A stretch of DNA of 60,716 nucleotides from Marinilabiliaceae bacterium ANBcel2 (GCA_029688995.1 JARULA010000012.1:1-60716); one strand, 5' to 3'. Counted from the first letter of the stretch, positions 37,005 to 47,733 are shown. A program made the numbers and translations. The notes: generated by a model not told the origin, from the letters alone.

Positions 37005-37970
37005 TCACCTAAAATAAACAGTTGAAGGTTCATGAACGCACTCTTTTGGTTTGTTTTGAATGCTCTCTATATACCTCTTCAATTTTGGGGTAATAATGCG
37101 TACATCGTTTGGCAGTCCCATACAAAACCGTGCTATATGGAAATAGCCACACACCTCTGTTTGAAACCGATACCGGGGCTTAACCCGCTTATCACTACTT
37201 TCCTCGTTATGTATGGTTTTAAACTCTTTTCTTTCAATGGCAAATTCACTCATCAGATACCCTCTGGCTTGCAAATTTACATCAATAACAACCTCTGACT
37301 TCTCAAAACCGGATGCGCCAAAAGCGTCAATGTATCCTGTTTTATGCTTTTCTTTGTGCTGAAAAGAGGTCTCAGATAGCTTCACAGAATCCATGTCAGT
37401 TAAACGTACCAGTAAATTTCGGTTGATTTCCGGAAAATAACACCACACCCTGGTATAATCCAAAGCAAATCCGATGGGTTCCATCTTAATGTTATTGTAA
37501 CTTTTTCCTCCGGTACTCCAGCTATAAGTCTTTACCAAAATCTGCTTCTTCTCTTTAATGGCTTTTCTGATGGTCTCTACTCTGACAAATTGATGGCTCT
37601 GAATAACTGATGCAGCTGAATTTTCAAGACCTATGGCTCCTAATATTTTGCTCATCAGGTGGTCATAGGAATGATTAGACGGAATATTATCAAACATAGA
37701 CTTTATGCGCACAATCTCTTCACGGGTAAAAGACAAAAGTTGGCTGACATCAAATCGTGCTTTTTGTGCATTTTCTTCTTTGTCCATATAATACCGCCCC
37801 CGGTATTCTCTGATATAATAACCGGCATCTCTTATGGTTTGAAATGTTCGTTGTATGGTTCGTTCATGCACATCAAACCCTTCTGCAAGGCATTTAACGG
37901 TAGCACCTCCCGGTCTTGCAAGTAGAATCATTAATTCAAGGGTACGTTGTAAAGTAGTTTGCTGCGTCAT
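37005..37970 (-). CDS. HTH/WYL-domain transcriptional regulator
   Basis: This regulator has an N-terminal helix-turn-helix (TLQRTLELMILLARPGG, DVHERTIQRTFQTI) and a WYL-like domain (RKAIKEKKQILVKTYSWSTG; RVWCYFPEINRNLLVRLTDM). I start it at ATG 37970 (321 residues) instead of the TTG at 38066, because the extra residues show no domain. The WYL domain here has a variant of the usual W-Y-L trio. It stands alone; nearby targets could be itself or the frame on its other side. Confidence 0.8.
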   Translation of the reverse strand: MTQQTTLQRTLELMILLARPGGATVKCLAEGFDVHERTIQRTFQTIRDAGYYIREYRGRYYMDKEENAQKARFDVSQLLSFTREEIVRIKSMFDNIPSNHSYDHLMSKILGAIGLENSAASVIQSHQFVRVETIRKAIKEKKQILVKTYSWSTGGKSYNNIKMEPIGFALDYTRVWCYFPEINRNLLVRLTDMDSVKLSETSFQHKEKHKTGYIDAFGASGFEKSEVVIDVNLQARGYLMSEFAIERKEFKTIHNEESSDKRVKPRYRFQTEVCGYFHIARFCMGLPNDVRIITPKLKRYIESIQNKPKECVHEPSTVYFR

Positions 37971-38095
37971 TTTTTTTGTGAAATACGTCGATTTGGAATT
38001 TAAGTTCCACTTGCTGGTAGTATTTACAACCTTTACCAGTAACTTTATTAGCTGATGTTTTAGCAAGCTAGGCGGACACTCTTATGCGTTTAATT

Positions 38096-39016
38096 TTACT
38101 CAACACTGTCAATCCTCATCATTCTTACCAAGTATTTCTCATCCGGAGCAACCTCCTCAGTTTTACCAGTTTTGAAATTAAAAACCAGATATTTGTTTTT
38201 TTCTTCTGAGTTATTATAATAGTAGTTCTTTTTACTCATCTGATCTGAATAACGGGATGTCCAATACTTCTCTTCCTGTAATCTTCCTAGCCCGTTTTTA
38301 AATAAGTTCATATATACTGCCGTCATTTCTTTTGTATTGGGCAGAAACCAATCAGAATAACCTGCAATATTGCAATGACTTTTTTGTAATGCAATTGCTT
38401 CTTCATAAGTAGCAAATCGTTCAGGTGCTCCATGATTAATTATCATTACTTTTTTGCTAAACTTCCGTGTTATGGCTACAATTCCACCATGAAGCTCACT
38501 GCCTGTAAGTTTTTCTTTAACCGCCTCATTGGGTGTGAAGTTAAAATGAAGTCGATGGTTGAAATTGTAAATCAATAAACTCTTTCTTAGAAATTCTCCG
38601 GCCTTGAGAAGGGTAACTATAAACATGATGATTCCGACACCTGCTATTATAAAAAAGATAATTGAAATTACACCTGTCCCCTCTATTTGAGGAACACGTC
38701 CCTGTAGTATTGCTGGTATAACTTCTGATACAAATGCCCTATAGATAAGAATCGTTGCAAAAACAGAAAATATAAGGTACAGCAAAAAATTTAGTGCTGC
38801 AGAGGATAATTTTTGACCAGCTTTCCCTACATATTTTGCATCTATTAAGAGCCTGTTTTGTGTTTGATCTGAAACTTTTTCAGTTGCTTTTAAGTTCTCA
38901 AATAATGCTGAAAGTAAATCTTCTTTTAGTCTGTTAAACTCAAGATCATTGATATAGCCATCTTTATAAAGTTGATGCAACTCTGAAATTTTTTCTGAAA
39001 ACTGTGTTTTGTTCAT
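38096..39016 (-). CDS. Membrane protein with SHOCT-like and DUF1566-like domains
   Basis: This 306-residue protein starts with a short SHOCT-like segment (LHQLYKDGYINDLEFNRLKE). Two membrane helices follow (about 70-95, LLYLIFSVFATILIYRAFV; about 112-140, SIIFFIIAGVGIIMFIVTLL). The C-terminal part (about 205-306) has the Lcl/DUF1566 pattern: ATYEEAIALQKSHC, YSDWFLPNTKEM, YWTSRYS. Function unknown. It may be a sensor or surface-linked protein with its C-terminus in the cytoplasm or periplasm. Confidence 0.7.
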   Translation of the reverse strand: MNKTQFSEKISELHQLYKDGYINDLEFNRLKEDLLSALFENLKATEKVSDQTQNRLLIDAKYVGKAGQKLSSAALNFLLYLIFSVFATILIYRAFVSEVIPAILQGRVPQIEGTGVISIIFFIIAGVGIIMFIVTLLKAGEFLRKSLLIYNFNHRLHFNFTPNEAVKEKLTGSELHGGIVAITRKFSKKVMIINHGAPERFATYEEAIALQKSHCNIAGYSDWFLPNTKEMTAVYMNLFKNGLGRLQEEKYWTSRYSDQMSKKNYYYNNSEEKNKYLVFNFKTGKTEEVAPDEKYLVRMMRIDSVE

Positions 39017-39236
39017 ACTTTTTGATTTTTTTAGGATTATTCTGATATAGTAGAATTTGAAGTTCTAATATGTGCGACACAGTTAAATCACATCACGGTA
39101 TTTTTCTCTTACATCGTTATTTCTTAAACAATCATCGGCAATAGCCCATATAAAGGGTGCTATTTGCTGTGTTCATATATAACCCACCAAACATAACAAA
39201 AATGATTGGGTTTGAGGCCTTGGAAAATGGTGTTCT

Positions 39237-42200
39237 TTAGCATTTAAGAACCTCAGCAAACGTGTTGTCAGGCATTGTCGTAAAAATTCCGCTTTCAGAG
39301 TCTTTTCTTACACCTCTCAGAAATACATAAATGACACCACCAAAGTGCTTCATAGCGTCGTAATCCGGGATTCTGGATTTCAGATACAAATCGATGGCTG
39401 AAGCATAGATGAGGTGTTGCAGGTGGTAATTGTTCTCATTCATAGACTCATTGAGTTTTTCGGGTGTATAGCAATCAAGCGAATCGCCCAAAAAGTTGGA
39501 TTTCCAGTCGAGGATATAATACCTGCCATTGTGTTCAAAGAAAAGATCGATTTTACCATTCATCATTCCTTCCATGTCATGGTTGTGGCCTACTGAAAAA
39601 ATCTGTCCGTCAGGGGCAAGGGATTCCAGTCTTTTGGGATTAAAGAGAGGAACTGTGAAATCAAATTCCAGTTCATTGATGCGTTTTGCATTTTCAATGG
39701 AAGAAAGAGTAATCTCATTGCCATTGATGTTGATTCTGCTATTAAGGATTTCAGAAACCATCTGTCTCAGCAATGGCGCATACTCAGCTTTATACTTGGG
39801 CAAATACTGTGTAAGGGCTTCGCGTATTATTTTATCCCAGTGCGTATCATCTGTGAAATCGATGTTTTCAAAGATAAAGTGAAGCATGTCACCGGTTTTG
39901 GGGCCTTTGACCAGGTCTGAGAACACAAACCGATCATAATCGGTGGGATATTTGCCCAGCTCTGTTTTGGGATGGTATTCATGATCTGCGGCAAGAAATG
40001 AATAACTCATTTTTCGCCAGTTGGTTTGTGTTAGTTCAAAGTTCTTGGCTACTGAATATACCGGTTTTTCCGCTGCACTGTCTGAATAGAAATAGCCTTT
40101 GGCTAATATGGGGCACTCTTCGAAAGATATACCCGTATTGGGATTGTTTTTTAAGGCGTTTGTAAAAGCTGCAAGTGCTGAATTTTTTGTGTTAAATGGT
40201 CCCGTTTTCGTATTCACCTTTATGATAAAGCATTTGTAAACCGACCGGGTGATGGCTACATAAAGCAATCTCCGGTTCTCCTGATTAACCTGGTCGTCAT
40301 GAAGATTTTTTTCTGCAGCGCCGACTGCTTTTTTATTTCCGGTAATGTAAGTGCCTGAATCGGGGTCGCGCCAACTGATGTCATTGAAAGGAGTGTAGGT
40401 GATAAGATCCAGATAAGGGGTAATGACAACGTTGTATTGCAATCCTTTACTTTTATGAATAGTGATGATGTTGACAGCGTTCTCGTCGTTTTCGATTCTC
40501 TGCTCATATTCATCCACTGCCGGACTGGAGTCTTTGATGGCACTATGCAACCAATTGATGAGTTCGGCAGGCGATAATCTTTTGGTGGATTCTGCTTTAT
40601 GCACCAGTTCTGTGAGATGGTAAAGATTGGCAATGATGCGTTCCCCTTGTTCGGTTTCCTGGCTTAACAATATACCCCGGACATTAAAATCGGCAATAAA
40701 CGTTTTAATAGCCGGCATAATTCCTGACTGGCGCCAGATGTTCCTGTATTTTCGAAATATTTCAGCCAGTTGATCATTGTCAAGTTCCAGAATTTGCTTT
40801 AGGTCAAGGCCGGTAAAGGGGGAGAGTAAAGCCTTGTTGATGGTGCCTTGTGATAGATGTTCAAATGCTTCCAGCAAATAGAGTAAATAGCTGGCTTCGG
40901 AAGAATCAAAAACTTTGGTATCTCCAATGGTGACAGCTGGAATGCTCACTCGGCTCAATGCCTCTTTTATTTGCTGGGCCTGAGGGTTAGTTCTGACCAG
41001 GATGCCGATATCCCCGGGCACCAAATTACGGGTTGAAGCTTCTTTTTCTATTTTGTAGTCTTTTCCATTGAGCAATGCTGCTACCTGCGCCACCACAGGT
41101 GCAATGGCGTGATCCTTTTTTTCGACTTCGAATATGGAGATCGGATTTGTTTCCCGGTTATTGTGTTTTAGAATTCCTTTGCTGTTGGGGTTGGGAGAGT
41201 CAACCCTTTTATAGGTGATATCATTGCCATCATGCCCATAAGCAAACGTATCAAAGCCTTCTTCAGGCAAAAAGAAATCATTCATGGCCTGAATCATGCG
41301 TTCCGATGAGCGGAAATTGAAATTCATACCATAAAGATTGTCCACCTCGCGGGAAGCTTTTAGATAGGTATTGATATCAGCTTTTCGCCAGGAGTAGATA
41401 GACTGTTTAGGATCGCCGATGTAAAAAATCAATGAATCCCGGCTGTGAAATCCACTTTTAAAAATTTCATATTGTAGTTTATCCGTATCCTGAAATTCGT
41501 CGATAAAAACCGCCTCGTACTTTTTTTGCAATTGATCTTTGAATGCAGAGTCGTTGCCATTTGTCAGCGCATCATGCATTTTTTGAATCATGTCGTCATA
41601 GGTCAGAAGGTTGCGTTCCTCCTTATAACTTTTGATACGTGGCAATATCTCGTTGATGGCTCCGAATTTAAGGTTTTCAGTGAGCTTCCTGATACTTTGT
41701 TTAGCCTGCTCCTCATCTCCGGATGCCATTTCGTTTTCGATTTCTCTCAGGATTTCATCTGAAATACCATAATCAGCCTCCGGGTTGTAGCCGTAAGTTA
41801 CTTTTTCCTCCAGATGGTCTTTGACTCCCTGAACAATGGTTGCTTTATCCAGGTCGTTGATTACTTCCTTTAAGATATTAACAGGCAGCGTGGTGATCTT
41901 AGAGCGCCAGAAGTCATTTACGAGAAGGTCAATGCTATCCGAAGAATCAGTTACAATTTCAGGATTGTATCCCATGTTTGCTTCCAGGGCAAACTCTTCG
42001 AGCGATTCCTGGCAAAAACTATGAATGGTTTGCACGGATAGCTCGTCCAAAAGTAAAATTGATTCCTGCAGGATTTTATTTACCTGCTCTGCAGAATTTT
42101 CCTGAATGGCTCCTTGCACAATTTCTGCAATGGATTTCTCTGCTATTTTTTTGCCATTGGAAGCTCTTTGAGCCAGGCGGATGAATAACCGGATGCGGCT

Positions 42201-42392
42201 TTCCAGTTCGGCTACGGCAGCTTTGGTAAAAGTTACCATCAAAATCCGGTTTACCGGAACATTTTTTTCTAAAACGAGGCGTAAAACCAGCAAGGCAATG
42301 GAGTAAGTTTTTCCGGTTCCGGCACTGGCCTCGATTAAATTGGTTCCGGCAAGTTCTACCTGCTTTACATTGAAGGTGTTGTATGTAGGCAT
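39237..42392 (-). CDS. recB: RecB-like helicase-nuclease subunit
   Basis: This 1051-residue protein is the RecB subunit of exodeoxyribonuclease V. The SF1 helicase motifs are clear: ASAGTGKT (22-29), DEFQDTD (about 297), NFRSSERM (about 360), and YNVVITPYLD near 660. The C-terminal nuclease domain has GKIDLF (Asp949) and DWKSN (Asp962, Lys964), with the same spacing as the known RecB nuclease site. The length is a little below that of E. coli RecB. It starts 6 bases after recC, with which it forms an operon. It resects and repairs double-strand ends and degrades linear phage DNA. Confidence 0.93.
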   Translation of the reverse strand: MPTYNTFNVKQVELAGTNLIEASAGTGKTYSIALLVLRLVLEKNVPVNRILMVTFTKAAVAELESRIRLFIRLAQRASNGKKIAEKSIAEIVQGAIQENSAEQVNKILQESILLLDELSVQTIHSFCQESLEEFALEANMGYNPEIVTDSSDSIDLLVNDFWRSKITTLPVNILKEVINDLDKATIVQGVKDHLEEKVTYGYNPEADYGISDEILREIENEMASGDEEQAKQSIRKLTENLKFGAINEILPRIKSYKEERNLLTYDDMIQKMHDALTNGNDSAFKDQLQKKYEAVFIDEFQDTDKLQYEIFKSGFHSRDSLIFYIGDPKQSIYSWRKADINTYLKASREVDNLYGMNFNFRSSERMIQAMNDFFLPEEGFDTFAYGHDGNDITYKRVDSPNPNSKGILKHNNRETNPISIFEVEKKDHAIAPVVAQVAALLNGKDYKIEKEASTRNLVPGDIGILVRTNPQAQQIKEALSRVSIPAVTIGDTKVFDSSEASYLLYLLEAFEHLSQGTINKALLSPFTGLDLKQILELDNDQLAEIFRKYRNIWRQSGIMPAIKTFIADFNVRGILLSQETEQGERIIANLYHLTELVHKAESTKRLSPAELINWLHSAIKDSSPAVDEYEQRIENDENAVNIITIHKSKGLQYNVVITPYLDLITYTPFNDISWRDPDSGTYITGNKKAVGAAEKNLHDDQVNQENRRLLYVAITRSVYKCFIIKVNTKTGPFNTKNSALAAFTNALKNNPNTGISFEECPILAKGYFYSDSAAEKPVYSVAKNFELTQTNWRKMSYSFLAADHEYHPKTELGKYPTDYDRFVFSDLVKGPKTGDMLHFIFENIDFTDDTHWDKIIREALTQYLPKYKAEYAPLLRQMVSEILNSRININGNEITLSSIENAKRINELEFDFTVPLFNPKRLESLAPDGQIFSVGHNHDMEGMMNGKIDLFFEHNGRYYILDWKSNFLGDSLDCYTPEKLNESMNENNYHLQHLIYASAIDLYLKSRIPDYDAMKHFGGVIYVFLRGVRKDSESGIFTTMPDNTFAEVLKC

Positions 42393-42398
42393 AATGAA

Positions 42399-45300
42399 TT
42401 ATTTCTTAAAGTTAGCTTCCGGTAATACCCGTTGAATGATTCCGGTAATTAGTGCGGTATTGATTTTAAAGGCATTCAGTACTTCCTCATCTTCGAAATA
42501 ACCATACTGAAAAGCACTTACAATGTGTGGTTCGGATACCGGATATTTGAAATCTGTAAATTTTTTGTTGATCTCTGTATGCAATTCCTCAATAAACCAA
42601 TTATTTACCTTCAGATAATCAAAGTAGAAATCAGTAAAAAAAGGCCAGATTTTTTCGTGACCCGATTGAAATAATTCTGCCAGTTGTTCTAATATTGACA
42701 ATGCTTCTTTTGGGTCAATGTTTTGGGACTTAAAAACTTGCTCTTGATTATTGGAAACATAAAGTAACTGCACCTGATGGCCGGATGCTCTGGCAACCAG
42801 GTAACGGATGGTTGCATCGAGATAATATTTGAATTCCCCTTTGGAGAAGCACACAAAAACCATCCGGTTGTCAAACACCTGATCAATCTGGCCGGTCAGA
42901 GTTGTATATTTCAGGTTAAGAGCAATACGAATGGATTGGGAATGCCTGTTTTCCTGAATAATTTCCGAAACCATCTCTTTGGCTGGAGATATGCTGGCTT
43001 CAATGCCTTCCGTTTGGGCAATTGCCATGTTTTTTAGGGGAAGTTCACCCGTCATTACTTTGCGTCTGATAAAGTCTTGTTTCTCTTCTTCCGTAAGATA
43101 GAGGAGTTCATTTTTTAGTTTCCATTGATCAAGGTGATCCAAGTCGAACAGCTCGTTTTCCTCCAATTCTTCAGAAGGCCTGTCATCGTAGTTTATTCCT
43201 GCCGTATTTTTGTAAAAGGCCTTGAAAGGATTCTTGAAAAATGCAATAAACCGGTTCAAATCAATAGAGCTGAAATCGGGCGTGTTTTTATTGTTTCCCT
43301 GACCGAGATCTACTCGTGCTTCTGTGTCTTTTAGGTAGCTGTAATAAGGTGCTTTCCCATACTTGTTGCTAAATCCATGCAATGGTTGGCGGATGATGAG
43401 TTTGTCTCTTACTTTTTCTTTTGAATCACAGGCCGTCTCTATGTAATCCATAAGCTGATCAACAAGGGAAGAGGGCGGAAGTTCTTTATTGTCTTTGGAG
43501 CTTTGTCCAATGTAACTGATGTATAGTTTCTCCCGGGCGGCCATAATGGCTTCAAGAAACAGGTGCTTGTCGTTCTTCTTCAGACTCCTGTCACCGGGCA
43601 AGGGGTTGGCGGTCATGAGGTTATAACTTAAGTTTCGATCCTTTCGGGGGAACTGATCGAAATTGAGCCCCAGCATGGCGATGATTTTAGCAGGAATACT
43701 GCGTTTGGTAATTAAAGAGCTGAACACGATGCCTCGTTGTCTATTGTTAATGGTTTCCTCGTTAGAGAATTGTTGGCTAAAATGTGCATAAAACACCTCA
43801 TAACTGATCTCTTCATTCATGAGCTGGTTTGTAGCATTCAATCGTTTGATTTGATGCAGGAAAGCGGAATAAGCCTCGTTGGCTTCTTCTCCCGGCGTCC
43901 AGATTAAATGATGGGTAACCTCTTCAAGATAATCTGCCCATTCGGTGAGGCTTCTTGAGTTTTGACGCTCCTTTACGAAATGAATCAGCTGTTTAACAAA
44001 ATGGAGAAAGCGAACCAGCTCCAGCGCACTATTTCCTTCCAGATTGTCATAGGGCAGGATATCTCCTTCCTGATCGTTATAAACATCATCTCCCGCCATA
44101 CAGATGCCTAAAATAATTTTTCGGATGCCGTGTTCCCAGCTGACCAACCAACTGTCGTTTTCACGATCGTTTTCAATACCAAATCTGATGTTGGCTTCTG
44201 AAACTGTGTCGCGTATCAGCCCCACATCAGAAATGCCAAATTGGCGGCGGATATAGCCAGAATCCAGTAAACGGACAATGTTCTCAGAGGTGAATGTCTT
44301 TTCGGTGATGCCAAGAACAGAGATCAGCGAACTGATGATGCCTTCTGAGCTTTCTATGCTTTCGCCTTCTATGGAATACGGTATTTTGTAGGGGGCATTG
44401 TCAAACACCGCTTTGATATATGGGGCATAGGTGTCCACATTGGTAACCAGTACAGAAATTTCGTGTACTGATACCGGTGAAGGGCTGGTTTCAATTATTT
44501 TGACCAAATAATTGTAGAGACTCTCCACTTCCCGTGTGACGGTGTAGCAGGAATTGATGGTCACCGATGCATCCAAAAGATCGACATTGGGATCAAATCT
44601 GTTTTGATGATGATCGTTGCGGATATCAGACTGAAGCTTTTTCAAAAGCGACTGCGGTGCATCGACTTTCTCTTCCAGTTTTATTATGGCCTTTTGGTTG
44701 GCCTCATTCAAAATAATCGATGCGGTTTCACAAATCAGGGGTGTCCAACTCTTGAGTAGGTCATTTTTCAGGGTTGCTGAACCATTGGCAGATAGAATGC
44801 TTGACAAATTGGGCAGTAATAGGAAGAATCTAAAGTCAATGATATCTGAGGCTTCCCGGAACAGGGTCATGTGGAAAGGCGAGAGTACCGAGATACCGAA
44901 GAAGTAAGCGACAGGCAGCCTACTCTTTAATTTATTGCAGAACTCTTTCTTGTTGATGTTTTGTAATATGTGATCTGCAATTTCTGTTTTGTCATGAATT
45001 GTATCGCCGGAAACTTGTTTTGCCCGCTTCCATAAGTAAGTCTGCCAACCGGCTTTCATTGCTTCAGGCAGCGACAAGGTGTTCCATTCTCTGATCATAT
45101 CGGGCCGATAAACCTGGTATTGATCGAACAGGTCAGAGACTTTTTGGGCAAGTCCCAGTCTTTTGAGTGCCCCGGTAGTGGTGTTGTTATTGATGTATGC
45201 TGCAATGACCGGATAATTCTCCTTAAATTCCGTTTCATCCAATAGGCTGAAAAGTACCCAGGCTAAATCACCCGAAAAAGTGCCCCGACCAAAATTGCCA

Positions 45301-45530
45301 CCAGTAAGGTAAAACAATTGAGAAACTATGCTGGTTGGTTTGAGATACTTGATGTTGGCCGCAATGCCTAATTTCTCAGCCAATTTATACTTCAGCCAAT
45401 TGTCCATACCATTGGTTTGCGTGACAATGTGGTGAGGCACAAATACAGATTGGTTATCTGCAACCAGCTGATCCGTGAGCCTGGACAACAGTTGTTCTAT
45501 TGAAGTTGATACAAATACTTTTAGAGCCAT
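42399..45530 (-). CDS. recC: RecC-like subunit of RecBCD
   Basis: This 1043-residue protein fits RecC, the inactivated helicase subunit that scans for Chi. The N-terminus (VFVPHHIVTQTNGMDNWLKY, LGIAANIKYLKPTS) and the middle (RGIVFSSLITKRSIPAKIIA, MLGLNFDQFPR) are typical of the family. No intact Walker A is seen, as expected. It lies between recD and recB, 168 bases after recD and 6 before recB. Confidence 0.9.
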   Translation of the reverse strand: MALKVFVSTSIEQLLSRLTDQLVADNQSVFVPHHIVTQTNGMDNWLKYKLAEKLGIAANIKYLKPTSIVSQLFYLTGGNFGRGTFSGDLAWVLFSLLDETEFKENYPVIAAYINNNTTTGALKRLGLAQKVSDLFDQYQVYRPDMIREWNTLSLPEAMKAGWQTYLWKRAKQVSGDTIHDKTEIADHILQNINKKEFCNKLKSRLPVAYFFGISVLSPFHMTLFREASDIIDFRFFLLLPNLSSILSANGSATLKNDLLKSWTPLICETASIILNEANQKAIIKLEEKVDAPQSLLKKLQSDIRNDHHQNRFDPNVDLLDASVTINSCYTVTREVESLYNYLVKIIETSPSPVSVHEISVLVTNVDTYAPYIKAVFDNAPYKIPYSIEGESIESSEGIISSLISVLGITEKTFTSENIVRLLDSGYIRRQFGISDVGLIRDTVSEANIRFGIENDRENDSWLVSWEHGIRKIILGICMAGDDVYNDQEGDILPYDNLEGNSALELVRFLHFVKQLIHFVKERQNSRSLTEWADYLEEVTHHLIWTPGEEANEAYSAFLHQIKRLNATNQLMNEEISYEVFYAHFSQQFSNEETINNRQRGIVFSSLITKRSIPAKIIAMLGLNFDQFPRKDRNLSYNLMTANPLPGDRSLKKNDKHLFLEAIMAAREKLYISYIGQSSKDNKELPPSSLVDQLMDYIETACDSKEKVRDKLIIRQPLHGFSNKYGKAPYYSYLKDTEARVDLGQGNNKNTPDFSSIDLNRFIAFFKNPFKAFYKNTAGINYDDRPSEELEENELFDLDHLDQWKLKNELLYLTEEEKQDFIRRKVMTGELPLKNMAIAQTEGIEASISPAKEMVSEIIQENRHSQSIRIALNLKYTTLTGQIDQVFDNRMVFVCFSKGEFKYYLDATIRYLVARASGHQVQLLYVSNNQEQVFKSQNIDPKEALSILEQLAELFQSGHEKIWPFFTDFYFDYLKVNNWFIEELHTEINKKFTDFKYPVSEPHIVSAFQYGYFEDEEVLNAFKINTALITGIIQRVLPEANFKK

Positions 45531-45698
45531 ACAATTTGTTTGAATAGTGTCTGCAAGAAATCTATATAATGCTCAGTCTTTGATAAGAAGGCGTCAAATA
45601 CAAGGCTTTCTAAGTTTTTGAAACCAAGGAGTTTACTTTTCGTAAATGACTGTTTCAAAAACGAGAATAACGCAGTAGTTGGCGTTTTCTTACAAAGA

Positions 45699-47534
45699 CT
45701 AAATTAGTTCATCAATGCGGTGCGTCAACCCCGAAACCCTTTCCACACCTCTTTGAGCCGCAGCTAAAAGAGTCTCAGCAGAAGTTTGCAACAGCACAAA
45801 GTTGCGAGCCCTCGTAACAGCTGTGTAAACCAACTCACGGGTAAGAATGGGTAATTCCGGCATATCCGGCAGCAGCACAAGCACTTTGTTGAATTCCGAA
45901 CCCTGGCTTTTGTGGATGGTTGTGGCAAAGACAGTTTCCACAGCTCCTATGTGCCCGGGAATGAAAGACTTTAATTGACCGATGGCATCTTCAAACCATA
46001 CCCTGGAGACCTCATTTTTGTTTTTCCGCACGATGCCCGTGTCGCCATTGAATAAGCCCAGAGCCGGATTGTTCTGTAGTACCATCACCGGTCGGTTTTC
46101 GTAAAACTCATTTTGAGTATTAATGAGGCCCCGGTGGTGAAGGTAGTTCTCAATTTTTTTATTAGCCGAATATACGCCTTGTTCACCTTCCCGTATGGCA
46201 CACAGCACTCTTAAATTATTCAGCTTTTTTAAAGCTTCAGCAATGTCCGGTTCTTGTATAAATTCTTTATATCCATTGGCAAAGGACTCAAATTTATCGG
46301 ACTCATAATTTTTGTCAATGGAAATGGCATCATCCTGATCTTTGTCTAAAAACCTTTTCAACGTCTCGGTCTGGTTGTTTATGATGGCATTACTGAGTAA
46401 ACCGATCCCTTTTTCTCCGGAAAAACGGTGACTGTGCTTTAGCTGGATGATGTTTCCACTAAGTGGATTCTCCTCTAGTTTGGATTTGAGGTCGTCTGGA
46501 AACTTTTCTTCCGAATCTTCTAAGAAACTGTTTATGAAATTGGCCTTCTCTTCCGAAAGCAGGTTTAAGGTTTTCTGAGTTTGGCACAAGTCGCCCAAAA
46601 CACTTCCTGCTTCAACAGACGCCAGTTGGTCTTTATCGCCCAGCAATATCAGTCTGGCACCGTTGGGTATGGCATCCATGAGCTTGTAAAACAACGAAAC
46701 ATCAATCATGGAGGCTTCATCAACAATTACCAGATCGTAGTTGAGCGGATTATCAGTATTGTGTCCAAAGTGGGTAGATTTGCCACGGGCTTTCAACAAT
46801 CGATGGATGGTTTTGGGCTCAAGGTGGCTAAATTTATCGCTGACTGTCTGTTCTGTCTGGTTTGCCGCATTTTTTAAAGATTCGGCCATCCGATAAGCTG
46901 CTTTCCCCGTAGGAGCAGCTAGGGCAACCTTGGCATCGGGCTGAATTTCAAATAACAAAGCCAAGATTTTTGCGACTGTTGTTGTTTTGCCGGTACCCGG
47001 ACCACCGGAGATGATGGTAAAGGAATTTACCAAAGCCATGAGGGCAGCACACATTTGCCAATTGAATTGGGGACTTTCGGCGTTGAGCTGCTCCTCTACA
47101 AAAAGTTTTCTTACCTGTTTTTTATGATTTAACAACTCAGTTTTGAGCGATGTGAATTGATTCTTTTCGTTTTCAAGAAAAGCACCTATTCGGCCCAATA
47201 TGCCAGATTCATAATAGAAATAACGCTGAAAATAGAGCCGGTTCCGGTGCCACACAAAAGGGCGCTTAGGTCCTTCGGCTGTTGAAACCAGTAAATTTGC
47301 TTCCAGGATAGTGTTGGTTTTATCACCATCTGGCAATAATTCCGTTTGAATATGCTCGTCTTTAAACACAGCTTCCGGGTCAACACATATATGGCCTTCA
47401 CTCAGTTTTTTGGACAATAAATGAACGAAAGGTTGAATCTCGTGGTCTTTAAAGAAGCTGGCAAATTGAGCGTGTACGTTCTGTATGATTTGCATGGTTT
47501 TTTTTGATGAGAGATTTACATTGTGTAAAGGCAT
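45699..47534 (-). CDS. recD: RecD-like helicase subunit
   Basis: This 611-residue protein is the RecD SF1B helicase. GGPGTGKT (177-184) is Walker A, then APTGKAAYRMAESL (about 209-222), VDEASMIDVSLFYKLM (about 272), LLGDKDQLASVEAGSVLGDL (about 295), and TIHKSQGSEFNKVL near the C-terminus. It moves 5' to 3' in the RecBCD complex. It comes directly before recC on the same strand, after the mcrBC genes and one small frame. Confidence 0.93.
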   Translation of the reverse strand: MPLHNVNLSSKKTMQIIQNVHAQFASFFKDHEIQPFVHLLSKKLSEGHICVDPEAVFKDEHIQTELLPDGDKTNTILEANLLVSTAEGPKRPFVWHRNRLYFQRYFYYESGILGRIGAFLENEKNQFTSLKTELLNHKKQVRKLFVEEQLNAESPQFNWQMCAALMALVNSFTIISGGPGTGKTTTVAKILALLFEIQPDAKVALAAPTGKAAYRMAESLKNAANQTEQTVSDKFSHLEPKTIHRLLKARGKSTHFGHNTDNPLNYDLVIVDEASMIDVSLFYKLMDAIPNGARLILLGDKDQLASVEAGSVLGDLCQTQKTLNLLSEEKANFINSFLEDSEEKFPDDLKSKLEENPLSGNIIQLKHSHRFSGEKGIGLLSNAIINNQTETLKRFLDKDQDDAISIDKNYESDKFESFANGYKEFIQEPDIAEALKKLNNLRVLCAIREGEQGVYSANKKIENYLHHRGLINTQNEFYENRPVMVLQNNPALGLFNGDTGIVRKNKNEVSRVWFEDAIGQLKSFIPGHIGAVETVFATTIHKSQGSEFNKVLVLLPDMPELPILTRELVYTAVTRARNFVLLQTSAETLLAAAQRGVERVSGLTHRIDELI

Positions 47535-47572
47535 AATATAATTAAAAATGATCAGCCTGTAAGCTGTATTTA

Positions 47573-47725
47573 TTATGATTTTCTTCCGGAAGCAATGTTA
47601 AAGAACCATTTGATGGGTGGGTTAAATCCGGTTTTTTGGGCGGATGATTTTTGTAGTAGATAATTCTCCATTGTTGGATTTCCGAGCAATTTGAGATCGG
47701 GGTTTTTCATTAAATTATATGCCAT
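47573..47725 (-). CDS. Possible small protein between mcrC and recD
   Basis: This 50-codon frame starts with ATG at 47725, 8 bases after the mcrC stop, and ends 38 bases before recD, so it could be part of the operon. The sequence is basic (NLMKNPDLKLLGNPTMEN; NPPIKWFFNIASGRKS). I do not recognise it. Caution: the same DNA (47573-47640), in another frame of the same strand, matches a fragment of the leucine-rich/His-motif genes (NGSLTLLPEENHNKY against SGSLTWFLEENHNEY), so the frame may be accidental. Confidence 0.35.
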   Translation of the reverse strand: MAYNLMKNPDLKLLGNPTMENYLLQKSSAQKTGFNPPIKWFFNIASGRKS

Positions 47726-47733
47726 GAATTGAT

